Shown: one piece after another, positions 1 to 8,206 of the stretch
Layout of the letters: each line of letters starts with the position of its first letter
How positions within the stretch are numbered: the stretch's first letter is position 1
Assembly: GCA_902591775.1 (NCBI GenBank)
Contig: CACJBW010000002.1
Span: 1-64,000, forward strand
DNA length: 64,000 bases
Source: an uncultured Pelagibacteraceae bacterium
GTDB taxonomy: Bacteria; Pseudomonadota; Alphaproteobacteria; Pelagibacterales; Pelagibacteraceae
Direction: 5' to 3'
Translations under genes and position numbers: made by a program
Notes under the pieces: generated by a model
Database searches by the model: none
What the model saw: only the letters and a program-made list of their open reading frames with translations
Told to the model about the DNA's origin: nothing

Positions 1-166
1 TGATTTTATAAATCTTGTAGTATTGGTTTAAATTTTTAAGACCTGGTAGTCCAAACATTTCTAGTAATCGAATATTTTTTCCAACTTCCTCTGATATTCC
101 CCAAGAAAAACCAATAGCTTTAGATGCTTTTTTTGTAGTTACTTCTATTTCACTAAAGCTTCTCAT
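1..166 (-). CDS. DUF3726 family protein, N-terminal part (cut by window edge)
   Basis: Too short for the ORF track. The minus strand has an ATG at 166-164 opening a frame that stays open to the window edge, reading MRSFSEIEVTTKKASKAIGF and continuing through a WGISEEVGKNIRLLE segment. From memory this matches the opening of DUF3726 proteins, which have no assigned function. The gene starts 4 nt after the stop of the 551-aa gene, so it is the distal member of a minus-strand operon with that gene and the M19-type gene. About 55 codons are visible. The frame and start are clear; the family name is recalled and unsearched. Confidence 0.6.
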   Translation of the reverse strand, partial: MRSFSEIEVTTKKASKAIGFSWGISEEVGKNIRLLEMFGLPGLKNLNQYYKIYKI

Positions 167-170
167 TTAT

Positions 171-1826
171 TTATGATTTATAAATCCATTTATCATCAAA
201 ATTATCTAATTCGGAAGGTAATGGAGCTCCTTGGAACATGCAAATACGTAACCATTTATCTGATCTAGGATCAAACTTTATAGCCCCAAAAAATGATAAT
301 TTTAATCTTAACATATCAATTGGAACTAGTTTGGACCCAATTGTATTGTCTTGGATTTCTGAATAAGGAAACTTTTCAGCAATAAATGCTCTTCTGACAA
401 CGTGTCTTAAATGATTATTATCTTTTAAAAATTTGCCAATTTTAGAACTATTTTTTTTGGTAAATACAGCTTCATAAAGTTTATTTATGTCTCTTGCTAT
501 TGCCAAAGGTTGTTCTAAATCAGATCCCTCATCAATATATCTGTCTCCTATTCTAGGCTCTTCTTTATTTTTTGATATAAACCAAAAGTTTTGATTATTT
601 TCGTCTTTTAAAAAATCAATTTTAAGTATTTCAGAATATTTATTTTCTAATATGTTTCTTAGATCTTCAATAGTTCTATCGACAGGAATGTTAAAGTGCT
701 CTTCCTCATCAGAACTCATTTGCGTAATCAATGGATTAACTATGTTATCATACGGTTCCATCATCATAGATACAATATATTCTATACATTCATCATTTAA
801 ATTTTCCTCTGACCAGTTATAAATTTGATTAAATTGATATGAATTTTGAAATTTAAAATCTTCTTTCATAAATTTTATAAACTTTTTTAAATCTTCAATT
901 AAACCTTTGATTTTTTCTTGTTGAAATTCGCTATCAGTGTGCCAACTGGTTATATTCTTTAAAGATTTAATTAGGCAATTATAAAAAGTATCAATCTCAT
1001 TTTTTGAAACTTGCTCTATTTCTCTTATTTGTTTCAAGGCAGTTTCTCTTGCATGTATCCAATTATTCAACAAAGTAGGATGATTAACAATAAAAGGAGC
1101 CATCCCAAGACCAGTGGAATTTCCTATTCCTAATTTTCTGCTAATTGCAGGATCTAATTCTACTGCTAATTTTGGATTTTTATTTTTTGCAATATGATTA
1201 ACCTGATCAAAGGTAAATTGTCTAACGAGATAAACTAGCATCATTTCTAATCTAAAAGGTCCTCTGATTTCCTCCCTATTTTTAATTCTAAACCTGTCCG
1301 CTAAACCAAATTTTCCAGATCCATAAACAGCCGTTGTTCTATATAAATAACCAACTTTAGATAAAATCTCTTTATTAGGTTGCTCCCCATTTGATAAACT
1401 TTCAACCACATGGTCAAAAACTCTTACCGACTTATTAGCTCTTGATAGTGTTAATTCCTTATACGAAAGTCTTCCAACCTCTTGTTTTGGAACATTATCG
1501 TTAAGTCTATCTATGTCTTCTTTTGATGGAATTCCATCAAACAAAGTAAAAGCAGCATCCCACTTAGTGGCTATTACTCTATCTGATCTCTCATCATCTT
1601 TGATTTCATTAGCAAAACAAATGAGAGAATATGTTCTTTTATCTTTTGTAAATGAATAAACTGCTCTTCCATGTCCTTTGTCATTTAGTTGAAATAAATC
1701 TCGGCTATATTTCCAATCTTTAAATTCAGATAAAAAAGATCTTAGAAATGATAATTTTGATTGATGAAAAGATCCCAATTTAGATAGTTTCATCAAAAAT
1801 TTTGGATCTCTTAATCTTATTTCCAT
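171..1826 (-). CDS. conserved hypothetical protein (551 aa)
   Basis: I do not recognise a family. The 551-aa protein is soluble-looking, with no signal peptide or membrane segment, and rich in charged residues. It has an RDLFQLNDKGHGRAVYSF segment near residue 45 and a Gly-rich GIGNSTGLGMAPF stretch near residue 235, which could be a binding loop. The ATG at 1826 overlaps the stop codon of the M19-type gene by one base, and the DUF3726 gene follows 4 nt after its own stop, so the three are very probably cotranscribed. Tight coupling with a peptidase-fold protein and a DUF suggests a shared small-molecule or peptide pathway, but this is inference only. Confidence 0.75.
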   Translation of the reverse strand: MEIRLRDPKFLMKLSKLGSFHQSKLSFLRSFLSEFKDWKYSRDLFQLNDKGHGRAVYSFTKDKRTYSLICFANEIKDDERSDRVIATKWDAAFTLFDGIPSKEDIDRLNDNVPKQEVGRLSYKELTLSRANKSVRVFDHVVESLSNGEQPNKEILSKVGYLYRTTAVYGSGKFGLADRFRIKNREEIRGPFRLEMMLVYLVRQFTFDQVNHIAKNKNPKLAVELDPAISRKLGIGNSTGLGMAPFIVNHPTLLNNWIHARETALKQIREIEQVSKNEIDTFYNCLIKSLKNITSWHTDSEFQQEKIKGLIEDLKKFIKFMKEDFKFQNSYQFNQIYNWSEENLNDECIEYIVSMMMEPYDNIVNPLITQMSSDEEEHFNIPVDRTIEDLRNILENKYSEILKIDFLKDENNQNFWFISKNKEEPRIGDRYIDEGSDLEQPLAIARDINKLYEAVFTKKNSSKIGKFLKDNNHLRHVVRRAFIAEKFPYSEIQDNTIGSKLVPIDMLRLKLSFFGAIKFDPRSDKWLRICMFQGAPLPSELDNFDDKWIYKS

Positions 1827-2794
1827 TAATTAATTCCTTTATAAAAATTAAACCAATTATTTCCTAAAATTCCTTCTACTTCTTGCTTATTAAAACCAAC
1901 TTTTTTTAATCCACTTTCTAAATTATCAAACCCTCTAGCATCCAAAAACCAGTCAGGTTGTTTTGGAAATCCAGGTTTTTTTTTACTTCCCTCTCCATAA
2001 TTTGTACTTTTAGACCAAGTTCCGTTTCTCATCCATTCAACAACACTGTCAGGTTGGTTCAAACATAGATCTGACCCAATACCAATATTTTTTACTTCCA
2101 TTATTTCTGCAGTCTTAGCAACCATTTCACAAAAACTTTCTAATTTACAATTTGTTCCATCTTTTAAATGATGAGAATATAATGATAAACCTAAGATACC
2201 TCCACTTTCAGAAAGTTTCTTTAACAAGAAATCTGATTTATTTCTTAAAGCTTGATGCCAAAAAGAAGGATTAGCATGGGTAATTGCAATTGGTTTTTCA
2301 CTTATTTCTATTGCATCCAAAGTACTTTTCTCTGCTGAATGGGACATGTCCACAACTATTCCTACCCTGTTCATTTCTTTAATTGCTTCTCTTCCAAAAT
2401 TTGTGACTCCAGAATCATTTTTTTCATAACATCCTGTGGCTAGAAGAGATTGATTATTGTAAGTAAGTTGCATAAATCTACAACCATGCTCATAAACTTT
2501 CTCTATTAAATTGATGTCATCCTCAATCGGTGAACAATTTTGAAAACCGAAAAAAATTGCTGTTTTATTGTCTGATTGAGCTTTTGTAATATCTTCAAAC
2601 GTTTTTCCTAAAAATATTAAGTCTGAATTTTGTTCAAAAAATCTATCCCACTCTTTTACTCTTTGCAAAAATTCGTCATAATCTTCGTGATATACTAGAG
2701 TAACGTGTACTGCATTTAACCCAGCTTCCCTATTGATTAGAAAAATATCTCTAGACCAGTTACAATATTGAAGATTGTCAATTCGATAGTTCAT
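1826..2794 (-). CDS. M19 (renal dipeptidase-like) family protein with incomplete metal site
   Basis: Membrane-dipeptidase (peptidase M19) fold, an amidohydrolase-type TIM barrel that normally binds two zinc ions. The conserved middle and end are present: VDMSHS (first barrel His), ITHANP (second His) and GIGSDL (Asp). The N-terminal HxD motif is absent; the protein begins MNYRIDNLQYCNWSRDIF. The usual Glu of the G-x-E-G segment appears as FGFQNCSP. Length 322 aa is near the family norm, so this is not a truncation. First gene of a three-gene minus-strand operon, divergent from purE. It may use one metal, act on a different substrate, or be non-catalytic. Confidence 0.75.
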   Translation of the reverse strand: MNYRIDNLQYCNWSRDIFLINREAGLNAVHVTLVYHEDYDEFLQRVKEWDRFFEQNSDLIFLGKTFEDITKAQSDNKTAIFFGFQNCSPIEDDINLIEKVYEHGCRFMQLTYNNQSLLATGCYEKNDSGVTNFGREAIKEMNRVGIVVDMSHSAEKSTLDAIEISEKPIAITHANPSFWHQALRNKSDFLLKKLSESGGILGLSLYSHHLKDGTNCKLESFCEMVAKTAEIMEVKNIGIGSDLCLNQPDSVVEWMRNGTWSKSTNYGEGSKKKPGFPKQPDWFLDARGFDNLESGLKKVGFNKQEVEGILGNNWFNFYKGIN

Positions 2795-2881
2795 ATTTAA
2801 AGACCATATAAGTATAATATAATTTGTCGACTAGTTTAAATTTAAAGAATATGCTAATCTAAACTAATTCAAATTTATATC
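2795..2881. promoter_or_regulatory. divergent intergenic region between M19-type gene and purE
   Basis: An 87-bp AT-rich gap between two divergently transcribed genes must carry both promoters. On the minus strand a TATTATACT-like -10 is visible about 30 nt before the M19 start; on the plus strand TTGTCG at 2824-2829 could be a weak -35 for purE. No palindrome or riboswitch-like fold was evident. Confidence 0.4.
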
Positions 2882-3376
2882 ATGAAAAACAAAAAATATA
2901 GTCACAAGGTATCAATTGTTATGGGAAGTAATTCTGATTACTCAACCATGAAATTTTGTGAAAAAATTCTTAAATTGCTTAAAATTAATTATGAAACAAA
3001 TATAGTTTCTGCTCATAGAACTCCAGAACGTATGTTTAAATATGCAAAATCAGCTGAAAAAAATAATATTTCTGTGATAATTGCTGGAGCTGGAGGATCA
3101 GCCCATTTGCCAGGAATGATTGCGTCTCTAACAAGAATTCCAGTAATTGGAGTGCCAATTGAAAGTAAAAAGTTAAAAGGTCTAGATAGTTTACTGTCAA
3201 TAGTTCAAATGCCAAAAGGTATACCGGTTGGAACTGTAGCAATAGGCACAGATGGAGCAATAAATGCCGCATTATATGCAGCTTCAATTATCTCTACCTT
3301 TGATATGGGTGTTAAAAATAATCTCAACAAGTGGCGATCTAAACAATCAAAATCTGTTAAAAAAAAACCTAAATAA
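2882..3376 (+). CDS. purE: 5-(carboxyamino)imidazole ribonucleotide mutase PurE
   Basis: Converts N5-CAIR to CAIR in de novo purine synthesis (cytosolic, class I PurE working with PurK). The family signature is clear: [17 protein letters not shown] at residues 10-26, SAHRTPERM around 43, [17 protein letters not shown] around 68, and PVIGVPIES. Length 164 aa is normal; the extra tail is Lys-rich (KSVKKKPK). The start is the only sensible ATG. The stop codon abuts the ATG of purK directly, so the two enzymes, which act in sequence, are translationally coupled. Confidence 0.97.
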   Translation: MKNKKYSHKVSIVMGSNSDYSTMKFCEKILKLLKINYETNIVSAHRTPERMFKYAKSAEKNNISVIIAGAGGSAHLPGMIASLTRIPVIGVPIESKKLKGLDSLLSIVQMPKGIPVGTVAIGTDGAINAALYAASIISTFDMGVKNNLNKWRSKQSKSVKKKPK

Positions 3377-4420
3377 ATGAGCCAGCCAGTTTTAGGAATA
3401 ATTGGAGGTGGTCAGCTAGGTAGTATGCTTTCTGAAGCTGCTAAAAAGATAGATATAAATACTGTAGTACTTAGTGATGATCAAGATGCACCTGCCAAAA
3501 ATTTTGCAAATAAGTTCATATATGGAAAGTATAATGATACAAAAATTATAACAGAATTTGTTAATAGCGTTGATTTAGTTACCTATGAATTTGAAAATAT
3601 ACCCTTTGATATATTAAATGAAATAAATAAATCAAAGAGTGTTTTACCTAAACCAGAAATAAATAGTTTAATCCAAAATAGATTAACTGAAAAAGATTTT
3701 TTAAATAAAAACAATATTAGAACAACTAACTATGCTTTAATTAAAAATAAGGATGAAATAAAAGAAAATGAAAACCTTTTGCCTGGATTACTTAAAACTA
3801 CTACTCTTGGATATGATGGTAAAGGTCAACATAAATTAAATAGTTTTATTGATATAAATGAAGATATTGATTTTACTAAAGAATATATTTTAGAAAAGTT
3901 TATTAATCTTAAAAAAGAAATTTCAATTGTTATATGTAGATTTGGAAATCAAAAATATGAAATATATGAGCCTATTGAGAATGTTCATGAAGATCAAATT
4001 TTAAAACATTCAAAAATTCCTGCTGAAATTTCAGAAACAATAAAGGTAAAATCTAAAGAATGGGCAAAACAAATTGTTGAAGAACTAGATTATATTGGAA
4101 CCTTATGTGTTGAGTTTTTTATTGATAAAAATGAAAACTTATATGTTAATGAAATTGCACCTAGAGTTCATAATTCTGGTCATCTAACAATAAACTCACA
4201 TAATGTTAGTCAATTTGAAAATCATATAAGAGCTGTTTGTGGTTTAAAAAAAATCGACACAAAAAAAATATATAATGCTCAAATGATTAATCTCATTGGT
4301 GATGACATAACAATTTATAGAAATAAAACTTTTAAAGAGAATGAGTTTTTTTATGATTATTTAAAAAAACAAGTAAAAGCAAAAAGGAAAATGGGACATC
4401 TAACAATTATTGAAAAATAA
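3377..4420 (+). CDS. purK: 5-(carboxyamino)imidazole ribonucleotide synthase PurK
   Basis: ATP-grasp carboxylase that makes N5-CAIR from AIR, ATP and bicarbonate, supplying PurE. N-terminal GIIGGGQLGSML loop (residues 7-18), a KTTTLGYDGKGQ nucleotide-binding loop near residue 140, and the C-terminal ATP-grasp metal-site segment VNEIAPRVHNSGH near 256, followed by TINSHNVSQFENH. Length 347 aa is normal. The ATG follows the purE stop with no gap. It ends 2 nt before the convergent SRAP stop; no terminator hairpin fits between them. Confidence 0.97.
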   Translation: MSQPVLGIIGGGQLGSMLSEAAKKIDINTVVLSDDQDAPAKNFANKFIYGKYNDTKIITEFVNSVDLVTYEFENIPFDILNEINKSKSVLPKPEINSLIQNRLTEKDFLNKNNIRTTNYALIKNKDEIKENENLLPGLLKTTTLGYDGKGQHKLNSFIDINEDIDFTKEYILEKFINLKKEISIVICRFGNQKYEIYEPIENVHEDQILKHSKIPAEISETIKVKSKEWAKQIVEELDYIGTLCVEFFIDKNENLYVNEIAPRVHNSGHLTINSHNVSQFENHIRAVCGLKKIDTKKIYNAQMINLIGDDITIYRNKTFKENEFFYDYLKKQVKAKRKMGHLTIIEK

Positions 4421-4422
4421 TT

Positions 4423-5043
4423 TTATAGAGGTTGTATTAGAGAAATATTGTTATTGGTTGGCTTATTTACCTCCTTAGAAATTTCATAAAAAGAAAGTTT
4501 TGATTTTTGCGATTGTTTTAAATAATTTGAACCTGAAATTTCAATATTCAAATATTTATTAACATCACTTTCATTTAAGATAACTGGTTGTCTGTGATGA
4601 ATTTCTGTTACATTTGAACTCGCTTCCTCAGTGATCATGCAAAATTGATCCTCCTCATAAATACCTGCAATATAGATTAGCTTCTTGTCTTCTCTTAAAA
4701 AGTAATGAGGGATCTTCTCTTTTTCTATTCTCTTCCATTCGTAAAATCCATCAGCTACAACAACACATCTTTGAAGTTTTATTAATTTTTTAAATGAAAC
4801 CTTTTCGTCAATTGTCTCTAATCTTGCATTAATCAGTGGTTTAAAGTCTTTTTTTTTGGCCCAACTAGGTACAATTCCCCACTTTAAGTTTTCAAGAGTA
4901 TTTCCATTGTTATATTTCTTTATTACAGGAAGATTTTGATAAGGATGCGCATTATAATTTTCTGAGTCTTCTACGTTGATTGCAGTTTTAACCATTTTGC
5001 TTGTTTTTGAAACTGCATTAGTAATGACATATCTTCCACACAT
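4423..5043 (-). CDS. SRAP family protein (YedK/HMCES type)
   Basis: SOS-response-associated peptidase family: proteins that crosslink through Cys2 to abasic sites in single-stranded DNA and protect them at replication forks. Visible hallmarks are MCGRY at the N-terminus (catalytic Cys2), INARLETI near residue 70, VVVADGFYEW (conserved Glu) near 95 and HHRQPVIL near 150 (catalytic His). Length 206 aa fits bacterial members. Monocistronic on the minus strand, convergent with purK and divergent from the GNAT gene. No LexA box was noticed upstream. Confidence 0.93.
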   Translation of the reverse strand: MCGRYVITNAVSKTSKMVKTAINVEDSENYNAHPYQNLPVIKKYNNGNTLENLKWGIVPSWAKKKDFKPLINARLETIDEKVSFKKLIKLQRCVVVADGFYEWKRIEKEKIPHYFLREDKKLIYIAGIYEEDQFCMITEEASSNVTEIHHRQPVILNESDVNKYLNIEISGSNYLKQSQKSKLSFYEISKEVNKPTNNNISLIQPL

Positions 5044-5079
5044 ATTTTTTCGTATTGGTTTAATTTTTTTTTAGATTAT

Positions 5080-5550
5080 ATGTTCATGCTAATGATTAAA
5101 TCAATAGAAAACAACTTTGACCACCCAAAGGTAAATCATCTTTTAATAAAACACTTTATTGAATTAAGATCTGTTTCTTCTAAAGGTAGTACTCATGTTT
5201 TAGATATTCCTGGACTTAAAGATCCAAGTATAAAATTTTGGAGTTTGTGGAATAATAATCATTTAATTGGATGCGGAGCATTAAAATTTATTGGACAAAG
5301 TCATGGGGAATTTAAATCGATTAGAGTATCTGATGATTTTAGAAATAAAGGTATTGGTAATAAAATAATCTCACATTTAATAATTCAGTCGAAAAAATTA
5401 GGTATTAAAAAGTTAAGTATTGAAACAGGATCTGGAAAATTCTTTTTACCTGCCAGAAAACTTTTTGAACATTTTAAATTTAGTAAATGTAAACCTTTTG
5501 CTCACTATAAAGAGGATCCTAATTCTTGTTATTACACTTTAGATTTATAA
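5080..5550 (+). CDS. GNAT family N-acetyltransferase
   Basis: 156-aa single-domain GNAT fold. The acetyl-CoA binding motif A is visible as VSDDFRNKGIGNKIISHL (residues about 88-105), preceded by the beta-strand GEFKSIRV and followed by LGIKKLSIETGS; a substrate-side LDIPGLKDPSIKFW segment lies near residue 42. It resembles the YsnE/ElaA-like small-molecule acetyltransferases, but the substrate cannot be told. The first two Met codons (5080 and 5086) are both possible starts, and neither has a good Shine-Dalgarno sequence. A 146-aa unknown gene follows 4 nt downstream. Confidence 0.85.
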   Translation: MFMLMIKSIENNFDHPKVNHLLIKHFIELRSVSSKGSTHVLDIPGLKDPSIKFWSLWNNNHLIGCGALKFIGQSHGEFKSIRVSDDFRNKGIGNKIISHLIIQSKKLGIKKLSIETGSGKFFLPARKLFEHFKFSKCKPFAHYKEDPNSCYYTLDL

Positions 5551-5554
5551 TTTT

Positions 5555-5995
5555 ATGGGAGAAGAAAATAGAAAACCCTACATACTTTATGTCGCTGAAG
5601 TAATTTATTTAGAAATATTTAAAATTAAAAAACAGAATATTGATATCTCCAATATAGATGCAATTGAAAGATTTATAGGTTCTAAAATGTATGAAAAAGT
5701 AAGCAGTGGTAAATTTCATGATGAGTGGTTTAAAAAACTAAAAGAAAATGATTTTGTAGATGAGACCTCAGGAGAAAAAATTTCTAAAGAAGTTTTAAGG
5801 CTTTTGGATTTACAAAAAGAAGCGATGATTAAACAATTGATTAAATTTCCTGATTTGTACTATGCAAAGAGTCATTTTCCCTTGGAAATATCTCAAAGAG
5901 CTACAAATCATCTTTGGAGAGTGTGCGAAAGTTATGAATTGTGGTGTAAAGAAACAAAAAATAATAGTTTAATTAAATTAAACCTATTAGATTAA
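5555..5995 (+). CDS. conserved hypothetical protein (146 aa)
   Basis: Not recognised. A soluble, mostly helical 146-aa protein with no signal peptide or membrane segment. Notable segments are MYEKVSSGKFHDEWFKKL (residues about 49-66) and RATNHLWRVCESYELWCK near the C-terminus, where the Trp/Cys-rich stretch could be a binding surface. It lies 4 nt after the GNAT gene and 6 nt before the transporter gene, so the three plus-strand genes probably form one transcript. Coding is supported by the tight packing and by amino-acid use like its neighbours. Confidence 0.75.
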   Translation: MGEENRKPYILYVAEVIYLEIFKIKKQNIDISNIDAIERFIGSKMYEKVSSGKFHDEWFKKLKENDFVDETSGEKISKEVLRLLDLQKEAMIKQLIKFPDLYYAKSHFPLEISQRATNHLWRVCESYELWCKETKNNSLIKLNLLD

Positions 5996-6001
5996 GAGTT
6001 A

Positions 6002-7615
6002 ATGAATAAAATAGTTCAGTTTATAGATTCAACACTGTTTGATTTAGGAAGACAATTTAAATTGTCTTATTTGCCTCCCTTAATGATTTATGTGGCAGCA
6101 GGTATATCTGGCCTAACAGGTATAGTAGGTACTTTCTTTGTAAAAGATTATTTGAATTTATCTGCAGCGTTTCTTGCAGGGTTGGGTTTCTGGGCAGGAA
6201 TACCTTGGGCTTTAAAAATGCCACTAGGGCATTTGGTAGATTTAATCTGGAATAAAAAGAATTACATGGTCTACGTTGGCGCCTCATTAATTGGAATAAG
6301 TTTATTAATAATGTATGGGCTAATAATTCATACAGAACAAATGTCATCTTATTTAAAAGTTGAAACTTGGTTTGTAATTAGCGTTCTTTTAGCTCCTATT
6401 GGTTATGTAGTTCAAGATGTTGTTGCTGATGCAATGACAGTTGAAGCAGTACCTTTAATTAATGAAAATGGAGAAAAATTTACAACAGATCAAGTTAAGA
6501 TTATGCATACAACGATGCAAACACTTGGAAGATTTGCAATTATAGGTGGAACAGTTTTGGTTGCCCTTGCCAATGTGATATTATTTAAAGGAGTAGACAA
6601 TCTTGAACAGGCTGAAAAAATACAATTATACGGATCAATATATCTTTATGCATTAATAATACCAATAGTTTCAATTTTAGGTGTTATTTTTGCAATGTAT
6701 TTAAAAAATAAAAAGAAAAACATTTTAATTAGACAGGGTCTATCTGGTGAAGAAGGTAATTTTAATCATGAAAAAACAAAAGTTAATTGGTGGATACTAG
6801 GTGGTAGTTTAATTTTTGTAATTTTTACATTGAGTGTCGGTTCGTTAGGACTACCATTTGCACAAGAAATTGTTTTTTTAGGTTCTATGTTAATCATTTT
6901 ATTCCTTATGAATAAACTTATTAAAGAGTTACCTGAAAAGTTAAGATTTACTATAGTTGGAACTGCTATAATTATTTTTATATTTAGAGCCATGCCTGGA
7001 CCTGGACCTGGCTTATCTTGGTTTGAAATTGATGAACTTCAATTTAATGAACAATTCTTTTCAATACTGTCTTTACTAGCTTCTATACTTACATTGGTTG
7101 GCATAATAATTCTTAGACCATTTATGGCAAAAAATTCTATTGCTAAAATAATTGTTATTTTATCAATTGCTGGATCAATATTATTTTTACCAAGTGTTGG
7201 AATGTATTATGGATTTCACAACTGGACCTCCTCGTTAACAAACGGAATTGTTGATGCAAAATTTATAGCAATAATTAATACAGCATTAGAATCTCCGTTG
7301 GGTCAAATATCTATGATTCCACTTTTGGCTTGGATTGCAAAAAATGCACCCTCCCATTTAAAAGCAACTTTTTTTGCAGTTTTTGCTTCATTCACTAATT
7401 TAGCTTTATCTGCAAGTGCTTTATTAACAAAATATCTCAATGAAATTTTTACAATTACAAGAGAAGTAAAAGATAAGGTTACAAACGCAATTTTAACAAC
7501 AGCAGACTATTCTGAGCTAGGATTATTGTTAATAACAGTAACAATTATTACCTTAATTATACCAGTGCTATTTGTTTTATTTATTCAGAAATCTCGATTT
7601 AAAACAGAGGAATAA
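6002..7615 (+). CDS. MFS-type transporter, folate/pteridine (FBT/BT1)-like
   Basis: Inner-membrane transporter of 537 aa with about 12 or more hydrophobic helices. The stretch GFWAGIPWALKMPLGHLVDL (residues about 61-80) and VVQDVVADAMTVEAVPL (about 136-152) match, as I recall it, the folate-biopterin transporter (BT1) branch of the major facilitator superfamily, where W.LKPLYG and DV.AD motifs are diagnostic. A GPGPGLSWFEID loop sits near residue 330. It ends 3 bp before the convergent soxG stop. If it moves folates or pterins it would serve the THF-dependent enzymes next door; the substrate is inferred. A more general AmpG-like MFS carrier is the alternative. Confidence 0.65.
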   Translation: MNKIVQFIDSTLFDLGRQFKLSYLPPLMIYVAAGISGLTGIVGTFFVKDYLNLSAAFLAGLGFWAGIPWALKMPLGHLVDLIWNKKNYMVYVGASLIGISLLIMYGLIIHTEQMSSYLKVETWFVISVLLAPIGYVVQDVVADAMTVEAVPLINENGEKFTTDQVKIMHTTMQTLGRFAIIGGTVLVALANVILFKGVDNLEQAEKIQLYGSIYLYALIIPIVSILGVIFAMYLKNKKKNILIRQGLSGEEGNFNHEKTKVNWWILGGSLIFVIFTLSVGSLGLPFAQEIVFLGSMLIILFLMNKLIKELPEKLRFTIVGTAIIIFIFRAMPGPGPGLSWFEIDELQFNEQFFSILSLLASILTLVGIIILRPFMAKNSIAKIIVILSIAGSILFLPSVGMYYGFHNWTSSLTNGIVDAKFIAIINTALESPLGQISMIPLLAWIAKNAPSHLKATFFAVFASFTNLALSASALLTKYLNEIFTITREVKDKVTNAILTTADYSELGLLLITVTIITLIIPVLFVLFIQKSRFKTEE

Positions 7616-7618
7616 TAA

Positions 7619-8206
7619 CTAATTACACTTATAGCCAAATTCTAAAGAAGCATCAGTGATAGAATGATAAAGAGACTCCCCAAAACTTCTTAGAGAAAAA
7701 ATTCTTACTTTTTCTGGTTCATCTTCAATCATATCAACTATAAAAGAAATTCCATTATAAGCTGAGTTAATGCTCATATTTTTTGTTAAAATATTAAAGT
7801 TAAAAGGACATCCTTTTTTTAAAACTTCTTTTACATATGGTCCTTCTAATTCTATTGTTGCTTTAGAATGAGAAAGGTCCGTAACAGCAAAATCATTTGC
7901 ATTAAAAGTGCTGTAAATTTCTTTTAACAATTCTTTTTTATTTGAAATTAAAAGCCAATTATTTGGTGAATTCCATAGCACTCTCACATTTTCATTTGAA
8001 ACTACTGTTTGTGACTGATTAACAAATTTTAAATTATTAAAATTTATATCGTCAATTTTAATAGAAGAATTTCTATACTGAACTACTTGAACGATTAGTA
8101 AATTTTTTAATTCTTTAATTTTTAATAATTCATTTTCAGATTTATTTTCAAAATTTCCAAATGATCCCTGAACATGAACATTTTTTAATGCAGAAATTAC
8201 CGTCAT
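7619..8206 (-). CDS. soxG: sarcosine oxidase gamma subunit-like SoxG
   Basis: Smallest catalytic-complex partner of heterotetrameric sarcosine oxidase, a folate-binding GcvT-like fold. The 195-aa protein has the expected VLWNSPNNWLLIS segment (around residue 75), AVTDLSHSKATIELEGP and a C-terminal RSFGESLYHSITDASLEFGY. The start ATG overlaps the soxA stop (ATGA). It is last in the soxB-D-A-G order that defines this operon. Gamma subunits diverge quickly, so position is an important part of the call. The same subunit set also makes N-methylglutamate dehydrogenase (MgdD). Confidence 0.88.
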   Translation of the reverse strand: MTVISALKNVHVQGSFGNFENKSENELLKIKELKNLLIVQVVQYRNSSIKIDDINFNNLKFVNQSQTVVSNENVRVLWNSPNNWLLISNKKELLKEIYSTFNANDFAVTDLSHSKATIELEGPYVKEVLKKGCPFNFNILTKNMSINSAYNGISFIVDMIEDEPEKVRIFSLRSFGESLYHSITDASLEFGYKCN

